From NCBI GenBank assembly GCA_002433595.1, contig DJIL01000053.1, positions 1-13,192 on the forward strand: 13,192 nucleotides of DNA. The letters are read 5' to 3'. Source of the stretch: a bacterium UBP8_UBA6595. GTDB lineage: Bacteria; Margulisbacteria; Marinamargulisbacteria; UBA6595. This document shows, piece by piece, positions 6,570 through 13,192 of the stretch; the stretch's first letter is position 1; the number at the start of each line of letters is the position of its first letter. A program made the translations under genes and the position numbers. Below the pieces are notes generated by a model. That model was not told the DNA's origin and did not search any database. It worked only from the letters and a program-made list of their open reading frames with translations.

Positions 6570-7790
6570 ATGATTAGACAGCCATTGCCCTACAGTATTC
6601 AGCTCAGTTTAACGTATTTGTGGTCTCGGGCATCGCATAGCTTTATTCGAATTGTTACGGCTATTTCGATTGCAGGAATCGCCCTATCTGTGGCGGCCAT
6701 TGTTGTTATTATGGCCATCATGGATGGCTTTGCCCACACGCTCAAACAACAGCTCACGGGACTGCATGCCGATATTCAAATTGAGCACATTCACACCATT
6801 GACCCAGCGCACAGCACTCTGGCAAGTCTCTCTGACCTTGTGGGCATTGACGCTATAACCCCCACGCTAACCGTTGCGGGCTTTATGCAGCCCCCGGACC
6901 CCCCTGTATTTATTAGCATTAGCGGTATTGACTTTGAGCAAGATCCAAACGTAACCACACTGGCTAATCAGCTAGATTCGGGGCATTGGCCCGCCAAACC
7001 CAATCATATTTTAATTGGCCGTTCGTTGGCCAATCACCACGGGCTATTGCTGGGCAGCACCGTGCGCATTCATAGCCCCAATCATCCCCAACCCTTGGTG
7101 CGTACCGTTGTCGGGATTGTCCATACGGGTATCCAGCGCTTGGATACTGGGCATCTATTTACAAATATTGCCACTGCACAGGCGTTATCCGGAGTCCCCA
7201 ACCGCGTGCATCAACTCAAGGTACGCATAGCGCCCCATGCCGATCTCCATACCGTGCATGCCTCCGTGCGGGACTCCTTGCCGGATGCGTACTGGGTCAC
7301 CCATTGGATGAGCATCAACCCCGTGGCGCTACGAGCCTTACGCTTGGAGCATACCGTCATGATGCTAATTGTATCGTTAATTCTGCTAATGGCTATTGGA
7401 AATATGGGGACCACGCTGCTCATTCATGTGTTAGACAAAACCCATTCCATTGGGATTTTGCGCGCCTTGGGCGCCCGGCCAGCCTTTATTCACCGAGTAT
7501 TTATTATCCATGGGCTGTTGGTGACCACTATTGGCTTAATTATTGGTTTGTTTATTGGCATCGTCATTAGCTACTATATTAACCCAATATTAGCCGTTGT
7601 GGACCAATTCACCGGCATTCACTTACTGCCGGATGGGATTTACTACCTGGATCATATTCCAGTACAGTTTAATGCCCTGGGCTATGGACTTGTGGCAATG
7701 AGTGCCTGGTGCACGACCATTTTGTGTGCCTGGTACCCCGCTAAAAAAGCAGCCGATCTAGACCCCGTTGCGGCGGTGTCTCATGGCTAA
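6570..7790 (+). CDS. lolC: LolC/LolE-type permease of the lipoprotein-releasing ABC transporter
   Basis: An inner-membrane protein of 406 aa with the FtsX/LolCE layout. A first membrane segment lies at about 26-50, ending in the hallmark IMAIMDGF. A large periplasmic domain (about 55-260) follows, then three membrane segments at about 263-287, 309-337 and 370-390. The loop DKTHSIGILRALGA (289-302) and the ending AWYPAKKAADLDPVAAV are family signatures. DGIYYLDHIP (355-364) is typical of LolC/E rather than MacB. With LolD it would extract lipoproteins from the inner membrane for transfer to the outer membrane. Only one permease gene is seen, so it may work as a homodimer, as in lineages with a single LolC/E-type (LolF) protein. 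Its stop overlaps the start of lolD. Confidence 0.88.
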   Translation: MIRQPLPYSIQLSLTYLWSRASHSFIRIVTAISIAGIALSVAAIVVIMAIMDGFAHTLKQQLTGLHADIQIEHIHTIDPAHSTLASLSDLVGIDAITPTLTVAGFMQPPDPPVFISISGIDFEQDPNVTTLANQLDSGHWPAKPNHILIGRSLANHHGLLLGSTVRIHSPNHPQPLVRTVVGIVHTGIQRLDTGHLFTNIATAQALSGVPNRVHQLKVRIAPHADLHTVHASVRDSLPDAYWVTHWMSINPVALRALRLEHTVMMLIVSLILLMAIGNMGTTLLIHVLDKTHSIGILRALGARPAFIHRVFIIHGLLVTTIGLIIGLFIGIVISYYINPILAVVDQFTGIHLLPDGIYYLDHIPVQFNALGYGLVAMSAWCTTILCAWYPAKKAADLDPVAAVSHG

Positions 7791-8442
7791 TCTAATGGCC
7801 AAGACCATTTCCCACTCATTCACCAACGGAACCTCGTGGGTACTCAAAAACTGGACGGCCGAATTTGAACCGCACAGTATTACTGCCCTAACGGGACCCT
7901 CAGGGTGTGGAAAGTCCACCTTGCTTCACATTTTAGGCGGGCTACTGACTCCAACCAGCGGCCATGTTTTACTTCATAACCGCCCAATGTATGCATGCAC
8001 ACCCACTAAGCTAGCCGATGCCATCAACCAGCATATTGGATTTGTCTTTCAACGATCGGGGCTGCTCCCTGAATTATCGGTTTGGGATAATATTGCGCTA
8101 AAGCACCGCTTAGGTCATCCGAAAGCACCCGTTCCTACCGCTTTTATTAACCATTGGCTTAATGCCTTTAGCCTATGGGAGTTTCGACACGCAAGCCCCG
8201 CTACATTGTCTGGTGGCCAGGCGCACCGTGTGGCGTTTATTCGCGCTCTAATAAATACACCCTCGGTTCTCTTGTGCGATGAGCCCACTGGCAACTTAGA
8301 TGCTGCCAACACCGACTGTATTTTAAACGCGGTTCACACTATTCGAACAGAAACCCCCTGTTCAATCGTCATTGCGACCCATGATGAACGCATTGCCCAA
8401 ATGGGGGATGCCACCTATGACTTAACACCGCGTGCAAAGTAA
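7783..8442 (+). CDS. lolD: ATPase of the lipoprotein-releasing ABC transporter
   Basis: A 219-aa ABC ATPase: Walker A GPSGCGKST (38-46), Q-loop FVFQRSGLLPELSVWDN (87-103), signature LSGGQ (142-146), Walker B VLLCDEPTGNLD (162-173) and switch ATHD (198-201). The LLPELSVWDN segment and the short length match the LolD/MacB-type family. The signature is followed by AHRV instead of the usual RQRV. The start is taken at the ATG at 7783, which overlaps the permease stop by 8 bp; a TTG at 7768 would lengthen the overlap without benefit, and an ATG at 7795 is possible. Co-translation with the permease supports a LolCD complex on the cytoplasmic face of the inner membrane. Confidence 0.92.
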   Translation: MANLMAKTISHSFTNGTSWVLKNWTAEFEPHSITALTGPSGCGKSTLLHILGGLLTPTSGHVLLHNRPMYACTPTKLADAINQHIGFVFQRSGLLPELSVWDNIALKHRLGHPKAPVPTAFINHWLNAFSLWEFRHASPATLSGGQAHRVAFIRALINTPSVLLCDEPTGNLDAANTDCILNAVHTIRTETPCSIVIATHDERIAQMGDATYDLTPRAK

Positions 8443-8460
8443 TTTATATATTGTTACAAT
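8432..8460 (+). promoter_or_regulatory. Candidate promoter of rpiB giving a leaderless mRNA
   Basis: TACAAT (8455-8460) lies 6 nt before the rpiB ATG, so transcription would begin about at the A of the start codon. At 17-bp spacing the -35 is GTGCAA (8432-8437), a poor match. There is no Shine-Dalgarno. Confidence 0.4.
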
Positions 8461-8466
8461 GAGTCT

Positions 8467-8910
8467 ATGCTTTCGAAACATATTATTTTAGGTGCCGACC
8501 ATGGGGGGTTTTTGCTAAAAACTCATATTGCCCACTGGCTGGCGGCTCAATACCCGACGCTTACACTAACCGATGCCGGCACCGATAGTACGGATCGCGT
8601 GGATTACCCCACCATCGCAGCAGCCGTTTGCACCCACCTACAGGCCATGCCCGATGCCATGGGCATCTTAGTCTGTGGCAGCGGCATTGGCATGAGTATG
8701 GCCGCCAACCGATACACCCATATTCGCGCGGCCGTTGTCACCGATGCCCTCAGTGCACAGTTAAGCCGCGCCCATAACAATGCCAATGTTTTATGCTTAG
8801 GCGAACGCCTTACGACGCCGTTAGTTGCCGAAAGCCTTGTCACCAATTGGTTGAGCACGCCTTTCGATGGCGAGCGCCATCACACCCGGATTCAATTGTT
8901 CTCAACCTAA
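8467..8910 (+). CDS. rpiB: Ribose-5-phosphate isomerase B
   Basis: Interconverts ribose 5-phosphate and ribulose 5-phosphate in the pentose phosphate pathway. The 147-aa length is normal for the RpiB/LacAB family. Visible motifs are GADHGGF (9-15), the catalytic cysteine in VCGSGIGMSMAANR (Cys70), and RAHNNANVLCLG (101-112) with the conserved His103 and Asn104. VDYP (45-48) is also typical. It lies 24 bp after lolD in the same direction, but its own -10-like hexamer suggests it can be transcribed separately. It converges with the PlsC-like gene, 34 bp apart. Confidence 0.95.
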   Translation: MLSKHIILGADHGGFLLKTHIAHWLAAQYPTLTLTDAGTDSTDRVDYPTIAAAVCTHLQAMPDAMGILVCGSGIGMSMAANRYTHIRAAVVTDALSAQLSRAHNNANVLCLGERLTTPLVAESLVTNWLSTPFDGERHHTRIQLFST

Positions 8911-8911
8911 A

Positions 8912-8944
8912 TGAGCAGCGCCATTGCCGCCATTGGACGGCTCA
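8912..8944. other. Imperfect inverted repeat between convergent stops
   Basis: TGAGC (8912-8916) and GCTCA (8940-8944) flank CCA/TGG (8921-8923, 8934-8936), giving a broken hairpin that fills the 34-bp gap between rpiB and the PlsC-like gene. There is no T-run on either side. It may serve as a shared transcript end, but the pairing is weak. Confidence 0.3.
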
Positions 8945-9637
8945 CTATGCTTGTAACTGATCCCAAGCATCCGTCAATTGCCGGGTTCGCGTTTCAATTC
9001 GCCGCCGCGGATTGACTAACTCTGGCCAAACCATTACCTTCGCTATAACTGTCACCTGTTTTGGACGAATGCATACAAGCCACGATCGCCAATCGGTGCC
9101 CATATTCGTACCCCGCACCTGTATGCACACCGTATGCGTTGCCGGTGACTCAAGCCATCGTTGAATAGTCTCTGAATCCCATTTAGATACGACCAGGCTA
9201 TGGGGAGGCGCCACTCCCCAAATAGGAATATTCGATTTATCAGGGACCATATGCAACGGGTACACCCCGCATTTTTCAAAAATCATCACGAGCCACCACG
9301 GACACCTCATCGGCTGATACACAAGGCTGGCGTGATTTGGAATTAATCGCAAGACAACCAACACGTCCACCACTGATATACAGGAAAACAACCCCTCCGT
9401 GACCCCCGTCCAGGCAATCGCGTCTGGTTGAGATACACGCACTCGCTTCCACCAGAAAATAAATGGGGCCAACCGACAAGCCACCCACCGCCAATACCGG
9501 CGCGAGTGGCTCGTGCACCACCCACCAAACACCACCACCGCCATAACAGGCACTACAAAAGCTACCGTTATGCACAGCCACCCCGTGGCGTGAATGCCCA
9601 TTAAAAGTAGCCGGACTAAGCCCCGTAAAACAACCAT
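8945..9637 (-). CDS. PlsC-like membrane protein lacking the acyltransferase catalytic motifs
   Basis: A 230-aa protein with an N-terminal membrane region (about 5-39). The part that follows (CRLAPFIFWWKRVRVSQP, then SVVDVLVVLRLIPNHASLV and PWWLVMIFEKCGVYPL) resembles the core of 1-acylglycerol-3-phosphate acyltransferases (PlsC/LPLAT) in order and spacing. At the NHxxxxD site it reads SCISVVD (85-91), so Asn and the catalytic His are replaced by Ser and Cys; at the FPEGTR site it reads QVRGTN (173-178). If the alignment is right, it is a pseudoenzyme. There are 11 Trp in 230 residues. The start at 9637 overlaps the previous gene by 22 bp with only a weak Shine-Dalgarno, which suggests coupling. 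Family assignment is by eye and moderate. Confidence 0.6.
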   Translation of the reverse strand: MVVLRGLVRLLLMGIHATGWLCITVAFVVPVMAVVVFGGWCTSHSRRYWRWVACRLAPFIFWWKRVRVSQPDAIAWTGVTEGLFSCISVVDVLVVLRLIPNHASLVYQPMRCPWWLVMIFEKCGVYPLHMVPDKSNIPIWGVAPPHSLVVSKWDSETIQRWLESPATHTVCIQVRGTNMGTDWRSWLVCIRPKQVTVIAKVMVWPELVNPRRRIETRTRQLTDAWDQLQA

Positions 9638-9810
9638 ATGCTCATACCCATAGCGCTGCCAATAAACACCAAATACACAATGGTTAACCAGAACCGTCGC
9701 CGTCGAATCAGCGTCTGAGCTTCTTCATGCTCAGCCATTAGAAACGCCAAATGCTCTTGCTTATTTTTTAATGCTTCATACTGTTTATGAAAAGGGGTTT
9801 TGTCCGTCAC
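9616..9810 (-). CDS. Small membrane protein, coiled coil then one membrane segment (unknown)
   Basis: A 64-aa protein with a GTG start. Residues about 6-40 are a charged helix rich in Glu, Lys, Gln and Arg (HKQYEALKNKQEHLAFLMAE), ending in the basic run RRRRF. Residues about 41-62 form one membrane segment. The positive residues beside the membrane predict the N-terminal helix in the cytoplasm. GGAGG lies 6 nt before the GTG, and the gene overlaps its neighbours by 26 and 22 bp. That Shine-Dalgarno and the operon position are the reasons to call this short frame real. I recognise no family. Confidence 0.72.
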   Translation of the reverse strand: MTDKTPFHKQYEALKNKQEHLAFLMAEHEEAQTLIRRRRFWLTIVYLVFIGSAMGMSIWLFYGA

Positions 9811-10357
9811 GCATTGCCTCCAGTTTTTTTAATAATTCCGCCCGTTTTTCATCCGCATTAGAAATGGTTATTGATGGGGCCTCCGGCTTTTTAAAAAACC
9901 ACTGTTTAAACCGATCCGCTAGCACGGGCTTTGGGGGAGCGGCGGCGCCTGTTGATTCTGGGGTCGATGGCGGGCTTTTTTTCTGGACACGGCCCTTTGA
10001 TTGTGCCCGCTCGGTTGGTGACTGGCTTCTACGTGGCCGAGTCACGGCTGGCTTTGTTTCCTCTACGGCTGTTTCTGGCTGAGGGGGTGAGGGTTTGGGA
10101 GTCGCCGCAGCCGGCTGCTTGGAATACCAGTCTAGGGCTTCGTTCAGGGATGATACCTGTATCCCATAACTGCGGTTTAAAACCGATAAAACCGCTTGTT
10201 TTTTTTCTGGATACACAGCCAAATAATCTGGAATAAGCGTTACAATCATTCCGGTTATTTCGTCTAACTGTGGTTGGTTTTCAGGCGCGTCTGACAGCTC
10301 CATAAGCTCCACTAAAATAGCCAACGCCTCAACAACGTCAATCGGTTCTTGTCTCAT
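9785..10357 (-). CDS. Soluble protein with Pro-rich basic linker (unknown)
   Basis: A 190-aa protein in three parts. Residues 1-80 are a predicted helical domain with leucine-rich helices (VVEALAILVELMEL) and an aromatic loop. Residues about 82-145 are a disordered, Pro/Ser/Lys/Arg-rich linker. Residues about 146-190 are a short basic-aromatic segment (DRFKQWFFKKPEAP) followed by a charged helix (DEKRAELLKKLEAM). There is no signal peptide or membrane segment, so it is cytoplasmic. The start is taken at 10357 because GAGGA lies 5 nt upstream; an ATG at 10384 has no such site and would deepen the overlap with the previous gene from 20 to 47 bp. The aromatic-basic segment could touch a membrane or partner, which is inference. 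No family recognised. Confidence 0.75.
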   Translation of the reverse strand: MRQEPIDVVEALAILVELMELSDAPENQPQLDEITGMIVTLIPDYLAVYPEKKQAVLSVLNRSYGIQVSSLNEALDWYSKQPAAATPKPSPPQPETAVEETKPAVTRPRRSQSPTERAQSKGRVQKKSPPSTPESTGAAAPPKPVLADRFKQWFFKKPEAPSITISNADEKRAELLKKLEAMRDGQNPFS

Positions 10358-10580
10358 TCGGATCCTCGTCGATATTAAATGCATCTACAAGTTGTTTCAG
10401 GTTACGAGTCTCTGTATTAACTCTATGGTCCAGGGCCTCTTGTTGCTGGCGCAACGCGTTCAACTCCCGTCGGGAACTAAACAGTTGATAGCCGTGTCGA
10501 ATAAAAACCGCAACTAAAATTGCCCAGGCCAAGCCATTGAGCCAATCCATTGCCGAAATATTTTGCCAATCAACTATCAT
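10338..10580 (-). CDS. Small membrane protein, one membrane segment then coiled coil (unknown)
   Basis: An 80-aa protein. Residues about 11-30 are hydrophobic (WLNGLAWAILVAVFIRHGY), and residues about 36-68 form a heptad-like charged helix (RRELNALRQQQEALDHRV), followed by an acidic tail. Basic residues just after the membrane segment place the coiled coil in the cytoplasm. Its layout is the mirror image of the 64-aa protein in the same operon. The ATG is 3 bp past the previous stop. It has no Shine-Dalgarno but has a TATACT 9 nt upstream. It superficially resembles small membrane coiled-coil proteins such as division or assembly factors, but I see nothing specific enough to name one. Confidence 0.7.
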   Translation of the reverse strand: MIVDWQNISAMDWLNGLAWAILVAVFIRHGYQLFSSRRELNALRQQQEALDHRVNTETRNLKQLVDAFNIDEDPNETRTD

Positions 10581-10583
10581 GTA

Positions 10584-11471
10584 TTAATTAGTATACCAAT
10601 CACAGAGCTGCTTATGTAGTGGCCAGGCCTGTTCTCGGGTTTCAACAGCGCCCTGATTGGCCCGTCGGTACAGATAGCTGATCAACCACTGCCGATCCCG
10701 CCATAGCAACTGATCCAACCACGGTTTCATACTCGTTGATTGAGGCATCTGCATCCACTGTGTTGCAAAGCGCTGGAGCAATGGTTCTCGATAATCGGCC
10801 AACCACAAGACACACACCGTCATGCGGTACGCCCGAAAAGCCACGGGCCAATCCGGGGGTGGGGTCGCATTAACTATTGATTGGACAACCGACTGCACCT
10901 GTGAAAACCAGCGTTCGTGATCGCCCCAATTTAGTTGCCAAATGGCAGATAAAACGGGAGGTTCTTCGCCAGCTAGGCAGTCGGCTAGTGGCGTCGTATC
11001 ACACCCCGATGCACGCAACGCCAGGGCTATATACGCAGGCAATTGGGGGAGAACACAAGCCTTCATCTCTGTAGACAGCTCGGACACTACCGACTGGGTA
11101 CTCACAAACCCAAGCGTTGCCAGAACTTGTGCCATTGGGTCCAAACAGCCGTATGTTGCCATTAATTGCCACATTGGCGCATAGCCCGCAGAGATCAACA
11201 CCGGCAAGTCAGCCGCCAGTGCCGTTAAGCGACGGTCCGTCCACACAATCGCGTCCATCGGTTGTTTATGAAGGCTGGCCAACAGAACGGCCTTCACCTC
11301 AATGGTGGCGACGGCCTCTGCGTGGTCCCTGGGAGGAACCGAAACCGGCCAGTGGCTCCCGTCCGGCCAGAGGTTATTTATAATTTCTTGATTAAAAAAC
11401 TGTTCCGATTCACGCAAAGCATCGGCTGTTTTACCGGTAATATATTCATCATGAATGATTGTTAAGTTCAC
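10584..11471 (-). CDS. Unknown protein, mostly helical, 295 aa
   Basis: A 295-aa protein with no signal peptide and no clear membrane segment. It has a high content of Trp, Leu and Ala and looks mostly helical (VLLASLHKQPMDAIVW, AVVSELSTEMKACVLPQL-like stretches). It starts at a GTG at 11471; GGGGAG lies about 8 nt upstream, inside the end of the previous gene, which supports this unusual start. There is a 3-bp gap to the previous gene and a 3-bp gap to the next, so it belongs to one transcription unit. A repeated-helix scaffold (HEAT- or TPR-like) is conceivable from the composition, but I cannot point to a repeat. No family recognised. Confidence 0.72.
   Translation of the reverse strand: MNLTIIHDEYITGKTADALRESEQFFNQEIINNLWPDGSHWPVSVPPRDHAEAVATIEVKAVLLASLHKQPMDAIVWTDRRLTALAADLPVLISAGYAPMWQLMATYGCLDPMAQVLATLGFVSTQSVVSELSTEMKACVLPQLPAYIALALRASGCDTTPLADCLAGEEPPVLSAIWQLNWGDHERWFSQVQSVVQSIVNATPPPDWPVAFRAYRMTVCVLWLADYREPLLQRFATQWMQMPQSTSMKPWLDQLLWRDRQWLISYLYRRANQGAVETREQAWPLHKQLCDWYTN
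10590..10595 (-). promoter_or_regulatory. Candidate internal -10 element for the 80-aa gene
   Basis: TATACT on the minus strand, inside the last codons of the upstream gene and 9 nt before the ATG at 10580. No convincing -35 is present. It would give an almost leaderless internal transcript for the downstream membrane genes. Confidence 0.3.
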
Positions 11472-11474
11472 GGC

Positions 11475-13192
11475 CTACTCTCCCCGCTCATCGTATTCAG
11501 CCATGTCACTGTTTGATTGTTTGGGGAACCGGGCATTGCTAAAACCAGTCCACGTATCGGCAGGAAGTTGAGTCGGTTGGAGGGCCTGAGTTCCTGCGTG
11601 TTGGCGTGTGTGTATGAGTATTGGGTCTCTGTCATGGACAAAATCCGCACCCGATTGATTCAATAGCCGTTCGGCTATTGCTTTGTTAAACATTGGGTTT
11701 GTCAGCTTTTCTAAAAATGGCTGTACACACCTGTATTTGTATGGATACTCTTTAGCGGGAGTGCTGACTTTGTCGAGCGCCTGGCACACCGCCGATTGCC
11801 ATGAAGACGGAATGTCTGATGCCCGGACCCGACCCTTTATCTGATCAATAGGGCTCACGCGCTTATTATTAGAATCAATATGCCCATTACGCTGCAAGTC
11901 TTCCAAAAACTGATCCGCCCAGTTTATAGCAACTTTTGACTTGGAATCACCAAACTCAGAAACTAACAAATCTTTTGTAATGTAGGCATACTGTGCTGTA
12001 TCCACCAAATGCAGCGGAGACACTCCCGTTAGAATCGCTAAAACATTGTCCACGCTCTGACCGCTATAGCCACCCTGGGCATTCGCTGGTCTTGTTTGTA
12101 AATATGTTTCAAACTCAACAGCATCTGAACCAAACACGCCCACTAAGAAGTCCCTGATGTTTTTATTGGTCGCTGCTTGACGCGCTCGAAACCCCATGGG
12201 ATACACGCCCCGGTTATACCGAATAATCCGTCGTATAGACTCTAGTGTTTCTTTCCATTTTATGTCTCCATGATTATGCCTAAGCTGACTTCCAACGCTT
12301 TCCCATGTAACTTGTTGGGCACGATCAAAGATTGCTATCGCCAACTCATCCGAGCTACATGATTTAAAATCTATCGACCGTAAATCCCGGGTTTTCGAGG
12401 GCTCAAGTTCCAAATAGTCCATCACGCCATACAAATCATCCATGGGATGGGACTTGTTAATATCCACCTGTTTCAACCGAAACGACTGGCGCGGCATGCG
12501 CGGGATCAATACCCGTGAACCACTTACCGGCTTCTGAAACTCTTTGTGCCAAACCGAACGCATAATGGAACAAAGCAGTGGATGTTTTTGAAAGCCATCT
12601 ATTGAAAATTGGCGACTATGCCCCATCATTCGGGCCACGGCCATGGCTTGGCGTACTGCTTGAAGCTGTTTATCAGGTTGTGTGGCTTTTTTTAAATTGT
12701 CTTCTAGTTCTTCTAGTTTTTTATACCATGAAGGCTCTGAATCAGAGGGACGCCCTAAACTACGGGTATACATTCGCTTGTGGGCCTCGGCTTCATTCAT
12801 GTAGCCCATGCGTGACCACTCGGATACCGTTTGAATACTGGATAGCGTCTTGTCTGAAACTCTATACTGGTTCCTATCTCCCTCTAACTTGGACATTAGT
12901 TGCATACTGTCTAGCGTGGGCCCCAAGGCTGGCCTGTAGTCAGTGTTAGTGATGGCGGCTATCGACTGAGCCTGATCTATTTCGGCACTTGCACCCGGGC
13001 TGATCTCCCGCAGCAATTCTTTTAACTTTTTAAAATAGACTTTTTGTTGGGCGTTGTATGCCATAGCAAAGGCCTCTCCAATGACCTTGACTTGTTCGAT
13101 TTGGGATTTTTCTTTGAAAGTTTTAACACTCTCGTAGTGTGGGTTTTCGGCAATTGTTTTTTGCCGAGCCATGTCCAAAATCGGTGATGCCG
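11475..13192 (-). CDS. Unknown large helical protein, possibly open at its 5' end
   Basis: An open frame ends at 11475 and stays open to the window edge. The first possible starts inside the window are a TTG at 13178 and an ATG at 13172 (565 aa from there). Neither has a Shine-Dalgarno, so the gene may begin outside the window. The product is hydrophilic and mostly helical, with no signal peptide or membrane segment. A charged, coiled-coil-prone stretch lies near residues 148-165 (WYKKLEELEDNLKKA), a region with RHNHGDIKW and RRIIRYNRG lies in the middle, and the C-terminal 55 residues are polar and probably disordered. It is the first visible gene of the unknown minus-strand cluster, 3 bp before the next gene. 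I recognise no domain; it looks lineage-specific. Confidence 0.75.
   Translation of the reverse strand, partial: ASPILDMARQKTIAENPHYESVKTFKEKSQIEQVKVIGEAFAMAYNAQQKVYFKKLKELLREISPGASAEIDQAQSIAAITNTDYRPALGPTLDSMQLMSKLEGDRNQYRVSDKTLSSIQTVSEWSRMGYMNEAEAHKRMYTRSLGRPSDSEPSWYKKLEELEDNLKKATQPDKQLQAVRQAMAVARMMGHSRQFSIDGFQKHPLLCSIMRSVWHKEFQKPVSGSRVLIPRMPRQSFRLKQVDINKSHPMDDLYGVMDYLELEPSKTRDLRSIDFKSCSSDELAIAIFDRAQQVTWESVGSQLRHNHGDIKWKETLESIRRIIRYNRGVYPMGFRARQAATNKNIRDFLVGVFGSDAVEFETYLQTRPANAQGGYSGQSVDNVLAILTGVSPLHLVDTAQYAYITKDLLVSEFGDSKSKVAINWADQFLEDLQRNGHIDSNNKRVSPIDQIKGRVRASDIPSSWQSAVCQALDKVSTPAKEYPYKYRCVQPFLEKLTNPMFNKAIAERLLNQSGADFVHDRDPILIHTRQHAGTQALQPTQLPADTWTGFSNARFPKQSNSDMAEYDERGE

Noticed and set aside
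6570..8442. Permease/ATPase pair as a MacB-type or FtsEX exporter
   Set aside because: The IMAIMDGF, DGIYYLDHIP and ILRALGA motifs and the separate ATPase fit LolC/E plus LolD better; FtsX lacks the large LolC/E-type periplasmic domain.
8911..9015. 34-codon open frame starting right after the rpiB stop (TAAATG)
   Set aside because: It mostly overlaps the opposite-strand PlsC-like gene, has no ribosome site of its own and shows no recognisable features.
10021..10236. Plus-strand open frame across the Pro-rich linker gene
   Set aside because: It is a GC-biased shadow of the minus-strand coding region with no start site or family features.
12578..12949. Plus-strand open frame of 123 codons with hydrophobic stretches
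   Set aside because: It is antisense to a longer, hydrophilic open frame with good operon context, and it has no Shine-Dalgarno.

Overview
The window reads as a compact piece of chromosome from a diderm (Gram-negative-type) bacterium. The lipoprotein-export ABC pair (LolC/E and LolD), a chaperone-usher type pilus locus, dTDP-rhamnose synthesis and meso-diaminopimelate synthesis all point to an outer membrane over peptidoglycan. I cannot name the phylum. Several proteins are strongly diverged or unrecognised, which fits an uncultured or poorly sampled lineage. Genes are tightly packed, often overlapping, and no tRNA, rRNA, IS element or CRISPR array is visible.

Layout. (1) 1-237, minus: 5' part of a secreted protein with a Pro-Glu linker, cut by the window edge. 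(2) 302-4800: an archaic-type chaperone-usher pilus locus. Two minus-strand genes, a 199-aa pilin and a 765-aa putative tip adhesin, form an operon closed by a UUCG-loop terminator. Divergent from them, a 172-aa pilin-like protein is followed by a PapD-like chaperone. All three subunits share one C-terminal pilin domain; no usher is in the window. (3) 4806-6541, minus: rfbD then dapF, overlapping by ATGA. (4) 6570-8910, plus: LolC/E-type permease, lolD and rpiB. (5) 8945-13192, minus: a dense run of six genes of unknown function. The last resembles a PlsC-type acyltransferase that has lost its catalytic motifs. Two of the others are small single-pass proteins with coiled coils.

How the parts work together. 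The pilus genes look like one system. The chaperone would fold the subunits in the periplasm, the 199-aa protein is the best candidate for the main shaft, and the 765-aa protein (beta-propeller, five-residue-repeat stalk, pilin domain) is the best candidate for a tip adhesin. The 168-bp divergent region carries a clear sigma70-like promoter on the plus side and two copies of an 11-bp direct repeat, which suggests joint control. The six-gene minus-strand cluster looks co-translated and membrane-associated, but its role is unknown.

A recurring signal is that five genes have a -10-like hexamer only 6-13 nt before the start codon and no Shine-Dalgarno sequence, whereas other genes, mostly downstream ones, have good Shine-Dalgarno sequences. 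This suggests leaderless or very short-leader mRNAs for the first group. All calls come from reading the sequence; no database search was run.
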